From Ignavibacteriota bacterium (lineage in GTDB: Bacteria; Bacteroidota; Ignavibacteria; Tepidaquicellales; OLB5), in contig RPQH01000021.1 in NCBI GenBank assembly GCA_003820375.1, positions 1 through 55,441 of the forward strand: a stretch of 55,441 bases of DNA, given 5' to 3'. The notes under the pieces are model-generated. The model saw nothing but the letters and a program-made list of their open reading frames with translations. It was not told the origin of the DNA and searched no databases. Shown in pieces: positions 1-8,137 of the stretch (positions are counted from its first letter, which is position 1; each line of letters opens with the position of its first letter). The position numbers were made by a program, and so were the translations under genes.

Positions 1-123
1 AAGAGGCTGTCTCAAAAGTCCATTTTTCCTATATAGTAATGGTAGAATTTGTCGAATAAATAAAAAAATTCCCAAATAGAAATTTGGGAATTAGGCTGAG
101 GCTGCCTTTTAAGACAGCCTCTT
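1..123. repeat. Small inverted-repeat-bounded element (MITE-like)
   Basis: The first 18 bases (AAGAGGCTGTCTCAAAAG) are matched in inverted orientation at 106-123 with one mismatch. Ends reading GAGGCTGTCTCAAAA resemble the terminal repeats of some insertion sequences, which is family knowledge. There is no room for a transposase, so this is either a miniature derivative or one end of an element cut by the window edge. A smaller hairpin (98-108 with 111-121) is nested in the right end. Confidence 0.5.
61..92 (-). terminator. Rho-independent terminator for the minus-strand genes
   Basis: A perfect 11-bp stem (67-77 with 82-92) encloses a 4-base loop. On the minus strand it is followed by a run of T. 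It lies about 100 bases past the stop of the lipoprotein gene and would end the minus-strand transcript. It sits inside the inverted-repeat element at 1-123. Confidence 0.65.
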
Positions 124-137
124 GAAATTATAAAATC

Positions 138-188
138 TTTCAACTTTTAACCTTTAACCTGCAACCTGCAACCGGCAACCTGAAACCG
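138..188. repeat. Heptamer array (AACCTGC-type)
   Basis: About seven head-to-tail copies of a 7-bp unit of the form AACCTGC, with single-base variants, lie directly after the stop of the lipoprotein gene. The same unit recurs at 2345-2425 after another minus-strand gene. Confidence 0.6.
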
Positions 189-194
189 GCTGCC

Positions 195-764
195 TCACTT
201 CTCTCCAAGTGATTTCCATAAGTCAAGGAGACTGATGGTTTTTTCACCCGGAGCAGTCAATGTTGTCTTAAACTTAAAATCCTTTGTATTACTTTCCCAG
301 AATACTACCGGCATATTCTGCCCTGCATATTCTCCGTTTGATGAAAAAAAGCTTTCGCTTGAGAACATATTGTTAGCAGACATACCAAGATAATAACACC
401 ATGGACCGCTGTCTTTATACTTGTAGAATTTCATATCGGTCAACTTATCGAAATCAAATGTAACTTCTCCGCATAACTGGTTATCCTCTTCGAACAATCT
501 TTTCTTCATGTTCTTAACACCCGGAAATTCTTCAAGCAGCTTATCACCTTTTAAATATGAATCTACCAGTGTTTGGTAATCGGATTCAGCAGCACCAACA
601 GAATCTTTATTATCCGACATAATATTTATGTATTTAATAGTTCCAGTGCCCGAGCCGTCTTTCTTAATTTTGAAATTGTATTCCTTTGTCTCTACTGAAA
701 GGCAGCCGTTTAACAGCATAAATCCTAAAGTTATAACTGCGAGAAAAATGATTTTCTTTTTCAT
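195..764 (-). CDS. Hypothetical lipoprotein
   Basis: A 189-residue protein with an N-terminal KKK, a hydrophobic stretch and a lipobox-like LNGC ending at Cys21, which suggests a lipoprotein anchored by that cysteine. The mature part is hydrophilic and mixed alpha/beta in character. Two further cysteines (in QLCGE and PWCYY) could form a disulphide. I do not recognise the family. The gene starts 4 bases after the stop of the acyl-CoA dehydrogenase gene and is probably co-transcribed, but the two products suggest no shared function. A terminator hairpin at 61-92 follows it. Confidence 0.8.
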   Translation of the reverse strand: MKKKIIFLAVITLGFMLLNGCLSVETKEYNFKIKKDGSGTGTIKYINIMSDNKDSVGAAESDYQTLVDSYLKGDKLLEEFPGVKNMKKRLFEEDNQLCGEVTFDFDKLTDMKFYKYKDSGPWCYYLGMSANNMFSSESFFSSNGEYAGQNMPVVFWESNTKDFKFKTTLTAPGEKTISLLDLWKSLGEK

Positions 765-768
765 TTTA

Positions 769-1911
769 TTACATTACTCCGTTACGTTTTAAGACATCGC
801 GTGCTATGATGCCTTTTTGAATTTCGTTTGTACCTTCAAATATCCTGTTAATACGGGAATCGCGGTAGAAACGCTCTATCGGATACTCTCTTGAATAACC
901 CATGCCGCCGTGTATCTGAACTGCAAAATCAACTATTCTATCCAGACCTTCGGAGCAGTATAGCTTCACCATTGCAGAATGCGTACTGACATTTTTCTTT
1001 GCATCATATTCAGCGGCTGTGCGGTAAACAATTGATTCCATATTAAATATTATCATTGCCATTTCCGAAAGCATGAACTGTATCGCCTGGAAATTTGCAA
1101 TCGGCTGGTCAAACTGCACTCTTTCTTTGGCATATTTTGTTGAAAGCTCAAGCATCTCTTTTGAAGCACCAAGACAGCATGCACCAAGCCCAAGCCTGCC
1201 GGCATCAAGTGTTTTCATGGCAACAAGGAATCCCCTGCCTTCACTGCCGATAAGGTTTTCTTTAGGCACTCTGACATTACAAAAAGTAATTGCATTAGTT
1301 GTACTTCCCCTGATACCCATTTTCTTTTCAGCAGGTCCTGCAGTAAATCCATCCATTTTAGTTTCAACAACAAAAGCTGAAACACCGCGTTCGGTTCTTG
1401 CAAATACCGATATCACATCTGCCAATCCGCCGTTTGTTATCCATAATTTATCACCGTTAATGACCCATTCATTGCCTTCAAGCCTGGCATTTGTTCTTAC
1501 GTTGAACGAATCCGAGCCCGCCTGAGATTCAGTAAGGCAAAATGCTCCAATCATATCTCCCTGTGCAAGAGGAATAACATACTTCTTCTTCAGGAACTCG
1601 CTTCCCCCGACGTATATTGCGTTTGTGCCAATCGACTGGTGTGCTCCAATAAATGTTGCAGTTGATAAGCAGGCACGGGAAATTTCTTCCTGCATAATAC
1701 AATAGCCGACTTCTCCAAAACCGCCGCCGCCATACTCAGCCGGGAATGCCACTCCAAGTAACCCGAGCTCTGCTAATTTCTTAATTAATTCAGGCGGTAT
1801 CTTTTCATCTTCATCTATTTTATGAGCAATAGGCATAATTTCGTTTCTTGCAAAATCGCGAACCATTTCGCGGAGCATTTGCTGCTCTTCGGTAAGTTTA
1901 AATTCAGACAT
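769..1911 (-). CDS. Acyl-CoA dehydrogenase (short/medium-chain type)
   Basis: This 380-residue protein has the usual length for the family. It shows the FAD/substrate signatures AFCLTESQAGSD near residue 130 and W(V/I)INGDKLWITNGG, the QIHGGMGY motif near residue 335, and the C-terminal EGTNEIQ in which Glu359 is the expected catalytic base. The enzyme removes two hydrogens from acyl-CoA at the alpha-beta position and passes electrons to an electron-transfer flavoprotein. No other beta-oxidation gene is adjacent. An enoyl-reductase-like SDR follows upstream on the same strand but is separated by 519 bases. Chain-length preference cannot be read from the sequence; butyryl-CoA dehydrogenase is the closest feel. 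Confidence 0.95.
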   Translation of the reverse strand: MSEFKLTEEQQMLREMVRDFARNEIMPIAHKIDEDEKIPPELIKKLAELGLLGVAFPAEYGGGGFGEVGYCIMQEEISRACLSTATFIGAHQSIGTNAIYVGGSEFLKKKYVIPLAQGDMIGAFCLTESQAGSDSFNVRTNARLEGNEWVINGDKLWITNGGLADVISVFARTERGVSAFVVETKMDGFTAGPAEKKMGIRGSTTNAITFCNVRVPKENLIGSEGRGFLVAMKTLDAGRLGLGACCLGASKEMLELSTKYAKERVQFDQPIANFQAIQFMLSEMAMIIFNMESIVYRTAAEYDAKKNVSTHSAMVKLYCSEGLDRIVDFAVQIHGGMGYSREYPIERFYRDSRINRIFEGTNEIQKGIIARDVLKRNGVM

Positions 1912-1966
1912 GGTTTAGATAAGTTAATTCAATATAATATTTTAGAGTTTGTTAAGTTAATAAACT

Positions 1967-2076
1967 AATTGCGAGATCAAACATTTATAGAAATACGAAA
2001 TAAAATCTTAATATAAATAACGAAAAAGAGATTTCAATTAATAAGGAAAGCGAAGCAATCCCATAGATGATACGAA
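1967..2076 (+). repeat. Dispersed element R2, copy 1
   Basis: The element begins AATTGCGAG and ends with GAAGCAATCCCATAGATGAT followed by ACGAA. Two more copies in the same orientation lie at 49628-49734 and 51350-51455. The ends match (ATTGCGAG, GAAGCAATC) while the middle is diverged. It resembles the REP-like elements with ATTGCGAG/GAAGCAATC ends found in many bacteria. Confidence 0.6.
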
Positions 2077-2430
2077 AAATCTTTAATCATATATCACAAA
2101 AAATCTAAATATCTACACTAATCTTAATTGACAAGGGGTATGCAGTTAAATTAATGTCCTTCAGTATTGATTGTAATCTTCCGGTCATCTTAAGCTAACG
2201 CTTGTGTCAGGTCAATCTTTGTTAATCTGAATTCTTTCTTTCCTTATAATACATATCAGTTAATCTAAACTAATCCATATCGTCAAACTAAGACCTGACA
2301 CTGCCCCAAACTTTTCAACCTTCCAATGCTTCGACTCCGCTCAGCACAAGCCTTACAACCTGCAGCCTGCAACCTGTAACCTGCAACATTCAACCTGCAA
2401 CCTGCAACCTTCAACCTGCAACCCCATTCG
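2077..2430. repeat. Non-coding stretch with long-range inverted repeat and heptamer array
   Basis: No gene is seen here. A perfect 10-bp inverted pair GTGTCAGGTC (2204-2213) and GACCTGACAC (2292-2301) is separated by 78 bases. From about 2327 a phrase CTTCGACTCCGCTCAGCACA, common in this phylum as an intergenic repeat, runs into an array of AACCTGC-type heptamers that reaches 2425, just short of the stop of the next minus-strand gene. Confidence 0.55.
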
Positions 2431-3255
2431 TCATTTAATCGAATGTGTAGCTCTTTCCCCGGTAAAATTAATAATATCTTCGGCTCCATCCACTCCAAGC
2501 ACATTGCCTGAAATCCATCCTGCACCATCTGAACACAACATGGCAATAGCTTTAGCAACATCTTCGGGTTCAGTTAGTCTGCCTCTTGGATTTTTCAGCT
2601 TTGTCGAGTCTATCATAGTCTTTGCCCCGGGTATCTTTGCCAGTGCAGGAGTATCGGTTACACCCGCCATTATTGCATTTGCCGTAACATTCATTGATGC
2701 TAATTCAAATGCAAGCTGCCTGATGTGCGATTCCAGTGCTGCCTTAGCTGCTGATACTGCACCATAAAACGGGATTACCGAATGCGACCCTGCACTTGTT
2801 AATGCAAATATCCTTCCGCCATCTGCCAATAAATTTCTGAATACAAGACCTTGAGTCCAGTAAATAAGCGAATTAGCCATAACATCCATAGTCATTTCCA
2901 CTTGTGCCTGAGATATGCAATTATTTTGTGATTTAGCAATAAACGGTTTTAGCGTACCAAATGCAAGTGAATGCATAAGCACTTTTATCATACCCTTATC
3001 GTGATATGTATTGAGCCGTTCCTGCATTTCATCCAGTACTTCATTCCTTTTAATGGAATCCGCTGCGTTAATATTAAAAAATACAGCATGCTGTTTAAGA
3101 TGCTCTATTTTTTTTATTAAGCTTGTAACATTAGGCATGGTTATTTGCCTGTCAAGATGTACGCCAAAAATATTATAGCCATGTTTTGCCAGTTCTAATG
3201 CTGTAGCACCTCCAAACCCGCTGGAAGCGCCCAGTATAAGTGCCCAGGGTTTCAT
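2431..3255 (-). CDS. Short-chain dehydrogenase, enoyl-ACP-reductase-like
   Basis: A 274-residue SDR. The N-terminal nucleotide-binding motif is GASSGFGG (residues 9-16). The segment MHSLAFG near residue 95 resembles the HS(I/L)AF region of FabI-type reductases. The active-site pair is Tyr164 and Lys171, spaced Y-x6-K as in enoyl-ACP reductases, not the Y-x3-K of classical SDRs. A likely role is NAD(P)H-dependent reduction of an enoyl thioester or related substrate. It is somewhat divergent, so the substrate is not certain, and a non-fatty-acid reductase is possible. The gene stands alone, with repeats on its 3-prime side. Confidence 0.85.
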   Translation of the reverse strand: MKPWALILGASSGFGGATALELAKHGYNIFGVHLDRQITMPNVTSLIKKIEHLKQHAVFFNINAADSIKRNEVLDEMQERLNTYHDKGMIKVLMHSLAFGTLKPFIAKSQNNCISQAQVEMTMDVMANSLIYWTQGLVFRNLLADGGRIFALTSAGSHSVIPFYGAVSAAKAALESHIRQLAFELASMNVTANAIMAGVTDTPALAKIPGAKTMIDSTKLKNPRGRLTEPEDVAKAIAMLCSDGAGWISGNVLGVDGAEDIINFTGERATHSIK

Positions 3256-3429
3256 ACTTTGTTATTAATTTTGAAAAAAGATTTGAAAATATACCGTAAT
3301 ATATGATTTGTTTCAATACAAATAAAGTTTTGTTTGGTTTTTGGGCTGGAAGTGAAAAGTGGGATTTCTAAACTCATTATTCTGCGGCAGAAGATGATTA
3401 GCGGAGATTATTAGAGATGGTCATTAAGG

Positions 3430-3454
3430 GTTGTTGGTGTTCAATACCAACAAC
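3430..3454. terminator. Hairpin downstream of the T9SS gene
   Basis: A perfect 9-bp stem GTTGTTGGT / ACCAACAAC with a 7-base loop lies just past the stop of the minus-strand T9SS gene. It has no clear T-run, so it is either a weak terminator or an mRNA 3-prime stabiliser. Confidence 0.4.
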
Positions 3455-3470
3455 GGCAGAATTTATTATT

Positions 3471-5042
3471 TTACTTCATTAATACTAATTTCTGTATTGC
3501 TGAATAATTTGATCCAGCAGTTAACTTTACAAAGTACAAACCACTTGAATTATTACCTGCATCCCATTTTGTTAAATATGTTCCTGATGTTAGTTTTTCA
3601 TTTATTAATATTGCAACTTCTCTTCCCAGCACATCATAGACAATTAGTTTCACGTAATCACTCTCCTTGCCCTCCTCAAAGGTGGAATTTGGTATGAAAA
3701 ACTTTATGTTTGTAATCGGATTAAATGGATTTGGATATGAAGGATATAATTTGAATTCTTTTAAATAATGTTGATTTGAAGAAATAGAAACAAAAATACT
3801 ATCAGGATTGATAAAACTTCTTATATTTGCATATATATCCCAATTACTATTTCTGATGTCAGGCCAAGTTGAATATATTCTTAAGTTATATAAAAATATT
3901 CCATAAGTGCTGTTATTAAAGCTGGTGATTAGAGGGATAGGAAAGTTAATATTTATTTTAGTACCATCACTATTGAATCTTTGACAGTATCCAATATCTT
4001 TACCTGTTCTGTCATCAATCCAATTAATTACAAATTTTCCATCAGTCTGCATAGATATTTTTGTGGCTCCTTTATCAGGTCCAATACCTACATCAGCTCT
4101 TTGGTTGCCCCCAATTTTATTTCCAGCTAAATCATAAAGCTGGTAAAATATTACTGCTGTATTTATTGAGTATCTATAATCTGCAAAAGCAATAACAAAA
4201 TTTCCATTTCCATCACAAGCAGTCACTGCACCGCTTTTTGAATTTGTAGTGGTAGTATCATCATCAACTCTTTGGTTTATTCCTATTGCATTTCCAAATC
4301 TGTTATATCTTTGCATATATATTTTGATGCCGGTAGATCTATATTCCTGCCAAGTAACTATAAAGCTGCCGTCTTTATTAACTGCTAATCCCGGATAACC
4401 TGCGTGATTCATTATATCATTAACTCTGAAATTATTGCCGAGTTTATTACCTGATGAATCATATCTTTGTCCATAAACATTTGTATTAAGCGAACCATAT
4501 CTGTTATCTGTCCAAGCCACAACATAATTTCCTGAACTATCTGTACCAATACTGCCAGGATAATTAGGGACAACAACTGTATCCGGTAATGGAACATCAT
4601 TGACCATCCCCCATGGTCCCAATGGATAGCCAAGTTTATTATATCTTTGCTGGTAAATATTCCTGTTATTTGCATAACTCACAATAAATCTACCATCTTT
4701 TAATACAGTTATTACACCTAATCCGCACGTATCTTGTCCAATTCCAAAATTATTTCTTATTCTGTTGCCGTCTATATCAAATATCTGGCAATATACTCTT
4801 CCGGGGTAAATTCTTGGGTCATTCCATACAATTACAAAATTACCTTCACCATCTACACCAATGGATGGAGAACCCTGTGTTAATGTTGTGTTGTCATCAT
4901 TCACCCTAAAATCAGGTATAAGAGCACCAAGCCATTGTGCTTGTGCAGGGCAAATAACAAATAGCAAATAACAGATAACAAATAGTCCGGTGATATTTAT
5001 TTTTTGAACAGGATAAACAGGTTTGTATTTATTTTTCTTCAT
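3471..5042 (-). CDS. Secreted repeat protein with T9SS type A sorting domain
   Basis: A 523-residue protein. A signal peptide with hydrophobic core LFVICYLLFVIC ends near AQAQ (about residue 36). The body has about seven imperfect repeats of the pattern G-[NK]-F-[VI]-[IV]-x-[WF]-x-D-x-R, where strand-like segments alternate with phrases such as QRYN or YGQRYD, suggesting a beta-propeller-like fold. The C-terminal 90 residues start with YPSYPNPFNP and form the T9SS sorting domain ending KLVLMK. It is expected to be exported and attached to or released from the cell surface. Ligand or activity is unknown. The signal-peptide core is encoded by a near-tandem repeat (see findings). Confidence 0.85.
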   Translation of the reverse strand: MKKNKYKPVYPVQKINITGLFVICYLLFVICPAQAQWLGALIPDFRVNDDNTTLTQGSPSIGVDGEGNFVIVWNDPRIYPGRVYCQIFDIDGNRIRNNFGIGQDTCGLGVITVLKDGRFIVSYANNRNIYQQRYNKLGYPLGPWGMVNDVPLPDTVVVPNYPGSIGTDSSGNYVVAWTDNRYGSLNTNVYGQRYDSSGNKLGNNFRVNDIMNHAGYPGLAVNKDGSFIVTWQEYRSTGIKIYMQRYNRFGNAIGINQRVDDDTTTTNSKSGAVTACDGNGNFVIAFADYRYSINTAVIFYQLYDLAGNKIGGNQRADVGIGPDKGATKISMQTDGKFVINWIDDRTGKDIGYCQRFNSDGTKININFPIPLITSFNNSTYGIFLYNLRIYSTWPDIRNSNWDIYANIRSFINPDSIFVSISSNQHYLKEFKLYPSYPNPFNPITNIKFFIPNSTFEEGKESDYVKLIVYDVLGREVAILINEKLTSGTYLTKWDAGNNSSGLYFVKLTAGSNYSAIQKLVLMK

Positions 5043-5458
5043 CTCTTTACAGATAAAAGAGTTTCAAAACAATATATTGCAGTTACTACAATATAATGAT
5101 ATAACAATGGTTTTTCAATTATATATTAAATAATTAAAGACATATTTTGCTGTTTTGCTCATTTCTGTTCAGCAAATCTGGCGGGTAACCAATCCCGTCA
5201 CCGGCTCAATTTTGCCTCACACGGCAATCCCCCACTTTTGACATGATATGGGTTGTTTATTGGATAACTTTGTTAACAAAACCTGCAGGTGTTGGGCTGT
5301 TTTCAGGTCAATCACGGCTAAAAATCCATCGCAATCCTCATAACATGCTTTAATATAAGCAGATAACTCTGTCAGAGTGTGCCAAATTTGCCTCAATAAA
5401 TGGCGATTACAAGCGGGAATCGCCATATTTTCTTAAAAACAAATCTTCAGTATTCCGT
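5043..5458. other. Intergenic stretch with hairpins; one doubtful ORF
   Basis: There is no convincing gene. A hairpin with 8-bp arms TGGCGATT/AATCGCCA lies near 5400-5426. The stretch 5160-5430 is visibly richer in G+C than its surroundings and holds a 69-codon minus-strand reading frame, listed separately. Confidence 0.4.
5217..5426 (-). CDS. Doubtful small ORF, unknown
   Basis: A 69-codon frame beginning MAIPACNRHLLRQIW. The predicted product is helical, with alternating leucines and four cysteines, and I recognise no family. Base composition is richer in G+C than nearby genes. That would fit a short piece of acquired DNA, but also chance. It stands alone, between the T9SS gene and the copy of repeat R1, with only a weak AAGAAAAT sequence before the ATG. 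Confidence 0.3.
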   Translation of the reverse strand: MAIPACNRHLLRQIWHTLTELSAYIKACYEDCDGFLAVIDLKTAQHLQVLLTKLSNKQPISCQKWGIAV

Positions 5459-5875
5459 TAACTGAGATAGCTATATGAAATTATAATAAGAAAGATTTTG
5501 TCGCTATTGTTGGAGGGTAGAGGGGATGCTTTAAGCTCATCCATGTCAATACAGCAATCATCCCCCTAGCCCTCCGGTAAACCGGATCTTCGACCTTCGA
5601 AAGGGGGAACTGCTATCTACTTAAATCCCTCAATCCTCAAAATCACGGTTCTGATATGTTTTTTAAGGAGTGATTAAAATATTTTTAGTTAAAACTTGAC
5701 TATGAGCGATTACTATATTATTTTATATAGTGATGATGAATATCACTCATCACCGTTCTTTGTTAATATTGAATTGAATTACAGTATGTCGTAATATTGT
5801 TGTGAAAATGTTATAACGGATTTGGTTAGATTTTGGATGATTGAAAAAAATATGCACATAAAAATGCACTAAGTA
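5459..5875 (+). repeat. Composite repeat R1, copy A
   Basis: Diverged copy of the long repeat also present at 34165-34828 (opposite strand) and 54971-55441 (same strand). Shared parts are TAGCTAT followed by TTGTCGCTATTGTTGG near 5509-5524, a variable G/C-rich middle (CCCCCTAGCCCTCC), and the 3-prime module from AAAACTTGAC (5691) to about 5875. It lacks the 5-prime GTTGGGTTCAA section present in the other two copies. Confidence 0.6.
5691..5875 (+). ncRNA. Candidate non-coding transcript of the R1 3-prime module
   Basis: TTGACT (5696-5701), a 17-base spacer and TATTTT (5719-5724) resemble a vegetative promoter. Arms ACTATAT (5712-5718) and ATATAGT (5725-5731) flank the -10. The next 140 bases are conserved with 34165-34340 on the minus strand, including CGTTCTTTGTTAATAT and ACGGATTTGGTTAGATTTTG. 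No open frame is shared. Whether it is transcribed is inference; it could equally be the end of a mobile repeat. Confidence 0.35.
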
Positions 5876-5889
5876 AGAAATTCTTGTTT

Positions 5890-6588
5890 TCAGCTATTCA
5901 AGCTCTCTATGGTTCCTAAATCCTTCCAATCAGAGCCCGTTACATCATAGCCGATTATTTTTTTGCCTTCAGATATCAATCTGAAATATTCAGTGAAAAT
6001 ATCAAAGAAGCCGGTCTCTCTGAAGTCGTTGAAGATGTTTGAAGAGATGAAATGAATGCCGCAGAATCCGATTAATCTTTCTTCACCAACAGGATTTGCA
6101 TAACGTAGAAAACCGTTTGCAGATTTTCTCCCGATGATATTCATTTTTTCATCTATAATTAACGGGCGGGTTGTATCTCTATCCTGAAGTGCCAGTGTTG
6201 CATATGCATTATTGTTTTTGTGATACTCATACATACTTTGAATATCAATATCCGATATAACATCCGCATTATGAACAATGAAATCACCTGTATCTTTTAA
6301 ATAACGTTCGGCATTTTTTATTCCGCCGCCGGTGCCAAGTATCTTATCTTCGATTATTAAATTTATCTTAGCATTATACTTATTCTCATTAAAATGGCTG
6401 ACTAATTGTTCTGCAAAGTGATGGCAGTTAACGACAAAATCTTCTATCCCAAATGATATAAGGCGTTCTATAACATGCGTTATCATCGGCTTACCCCTGT
6501 ATTCTATCAATGCTTTGGGCGTATCTTTTGTAAGTTCTTTTAATCTTGTGCCAAACCCCGCAGCCAATATCATTGCTGTTTTAACCAT
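5890..6588 (-). CDS. Sugar-1-phosphate nucleotidyltransferase (MurU/RmlA-like)
   Basis: A 232-residue NTP-transferase. The N-terminal LAAGFGTRL (residues 8-16) followed by PKAL is the nucleotide and phosphate-binding signature. A GTGGG motif near residue 87 and HNADV near residue 105 supply the base-binding and metal-binding positions. The C-terminus has DWKDLGT. The protein is short, as in MurNAc-1-phosphate uridylyltransferases and related enzymes, and has no left-handed beta-helix. It overlaps by one base the preceding glycosyltransferase gene, so the two are probably co-translated and may act on the same glycan. The exact sugar is not determined. Confidence 0.85.
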   Translation of the reverse strand: MVKTAMILAAGFGTRLKELTKDTPKALIEYRGKPMITHVIERLISFGIEDFVVNCHHFAEQLVSHFNENKYNAKINLIIEDKILGTGGGIKNAERYLKDTGDFIVHNADVISDIDIQSMYEYHKNNNAYATLALQDRDTTRPLIIDEKMNIIGRKSANGFLRYANPVGEERLIGFCGIHFISSNIFNDFRETGFFDIFTEYFRLISEGKKIIGYDVTGSDWKDLGTIESLNS

Positions 6589-8126
6589 TACCGGTTCTCT
6601 GTCCTGTACTCTTTCTTCAGCCGGAAGACTACATCAATCGATTTATACTTTTCCTCCGGTGCATTGAACTTCTCGTATTTGGGCGGAATATCCTCTTCCT
6701 CAAAGCCGGCATAGCCGATTATAAATTCCGGATTTAAAGAGAGAACATACTCAATATCAAATTTCTTATGGCCTGCCTGAAGTCTTTTGGAAGGAGTTTT
6801 AGCGATGTAAGAATTATTTAAGCCCCACATATCAATTGTATAAAGCTCAGAATAATACGGTATCTTGCCGGCAGGACCCACTGCAATTACAGTATTGGGA
6901 GAAGTATTTTCCTTCAGCCATTTGCCGAACATTGACCATTGCAGCTCGTAATTATAATTTTCATCTTTAATTATTAATTGCCTGTATTCAAGAAAGGTTA
7001 ATGTAATAACAAAAAGAAGAATTGATAAAACTATAGCAGTCACTTTGGATATCTTTACAGTAGACCTGATATAATCCGGGTTTAAATTTGAAAGCTTTTT
7101 AATTGCAGTAACAAGTCCTATTGCACTTAATATGTACATCATCGGAATGATTGGGACAAAGAACCTGTTAGCTATCATCCAGTCACCGCCAACGACAAAT
7201 ATGTACATTATATATAAGGATGCAAATAAGATAAGATATGATTGCTTGAAATCTTTAATTGCTTTTTTAAAAGGAATGAACAATATAAAAATAAATATAA
7301 ACATTCTAGCCCCGATACAAAGAGCCAGGTATTTAAAGCCAAGCAGCATGTTCATTCTGATATCGGTTACACCTTTTGCATAAAAAGTATTTGGTATGAC
7401 CTGTCCGTAGTAAAGGTATTTAAATCCATAATAAATAGCAACAAATAAAGCATATATTGCAATTATGGCAAAAAACTTATTCCCGAATTTATCAATTTTT
7501 TTCATGTTCAGAAGAAAATGCAGCATAGTCAGAACAAATATCATATTCCCTTCAGGGCGGGTTAATGTGCAAAGAACCATCATAAATGCCATATAAATGT
7601 AATTATGGCTTCTCTCATTTATACGGAAATAATAATACACTATTCCCAGAATGAACATTGTGTAAATAGGGAATTCCATCCCTCCAATTGCCCAGAAAGC
7701 AATCGAATCATCCAGCACGAAGAAAATTGACGGCAAAAAAAGGAAATAGATGGGAAGATTCTTAAACAGGTCGAAAAATGTTTTGCTGATTTGTGATATC
7801 AGGTAAATATTAAAAATGGATATTATTAATCCGAGTATTAATGAAAAAATAGAAATATCAATTCCTTTAACAACGGTGAATGGAGAAGTTATTACAGTCC
7901 ATAAAAAATTAGTATACCCTTCCACATATTCACCTGCATTGTAAACAAGCCCGTTTCCTTCCATCAGGTTTTTACCATACCTGAAGGAAATATAAGCATC
8001 ATCCACATTTTGAAACAGGAAGCTCCAGCTTAAGAAAATGCAGTAAAATATAAAAAATAAAACAAGCGCAAGAAAATATTTTTTATAGACCTTTGGAAGC
8101 CGGTCAGTTGATGATATTAAATTCAA
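6588..8126 (-). CDS. Polytopic glycosyltransferase (PMT/ArnT-like)
   Basis: A 512-residue membrane protein with about ten hydrophobic segments. After the first segment comes an exposed loop with NVDDAYISFRYGKNL, the acidic DD motif typical of GT-C fold enzymes that use a lipid-phosphate sugar donor. The next conserved stretch is YVEGYTNFLW. The C-terminal soluble part begins after the last segment, near residue 385. Such enzymes transfer a sugar to lipid or protein on the outer face of the inner membrane. The stop overlaps the start of the nucleotidyltransferase gene, supporting one glycan pathway. Acceptor unknown. Confidence 0.75.
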   Translation of the reverse strand: MNLISSTDRLPKVYKKYFLALVLFFIFYCIFLSWSFLFQNVDDAYISFRYGKNLMEGNGLVYNAGEYVEGYTNFLWTVITSPFTVVKGIDISIFSLILGLIISIFNIYLISQISKTFFDLFKNLPIYFLFLPSIFFVLDDSIAFWAIGGMEFPIYTMFILGIVYYYFRINERSHNYIYMAFMMVLCTLTRPEGNMIFVLTMLHFLLNMKKIDKFGNKFFAIIAIYALFVAIYYGFKYLYYGQVIPNTFYAKGVTDIRMNMLLGFKYLALCIGARMFIFIFILFIPFKKAIKDFKQSYLILFASLYIMYIFVVGGDWMIANRFFVPIIPMMYILSAIGLVTAIKKLSNLNPDYIRSTVKISKVTAIVLSILLFVITLTFLEYRQLIIKDENYNYELQWSMFGKWLKENTSPNTVIAVGPAGKIPYYSELYTIDMWGLNNSYIAKTPSKRLQAGHKKFDIEYVLSLNPEFIIGYAGFEEEDIPPKYEKFNAPEEKYKSIDVVFRLKKEYRTENR

Positions 8127-8137
8127 TTACTAATATA

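Noticed and set aside
1073..1525. 150-codon plus-strand frame opposite the acyl-CoA dehydrogenase
   Set aside because: It lies wholly within a clear enzyme gene on the other strand.
2283..2561. 92-codon minus-strand frame ending in heptamer repeats
   Set aside because: It is out of frame with the SDR, and its second half is the translation of the repeat array (repeated R-L-x-x-A-G).
5160..5240. Integron attC-like site
   Set aside because: The imperfect GGCGGGT/ATCCCGTCACC stretch lacks the GTTRRRY and RYYYAAC core sites.
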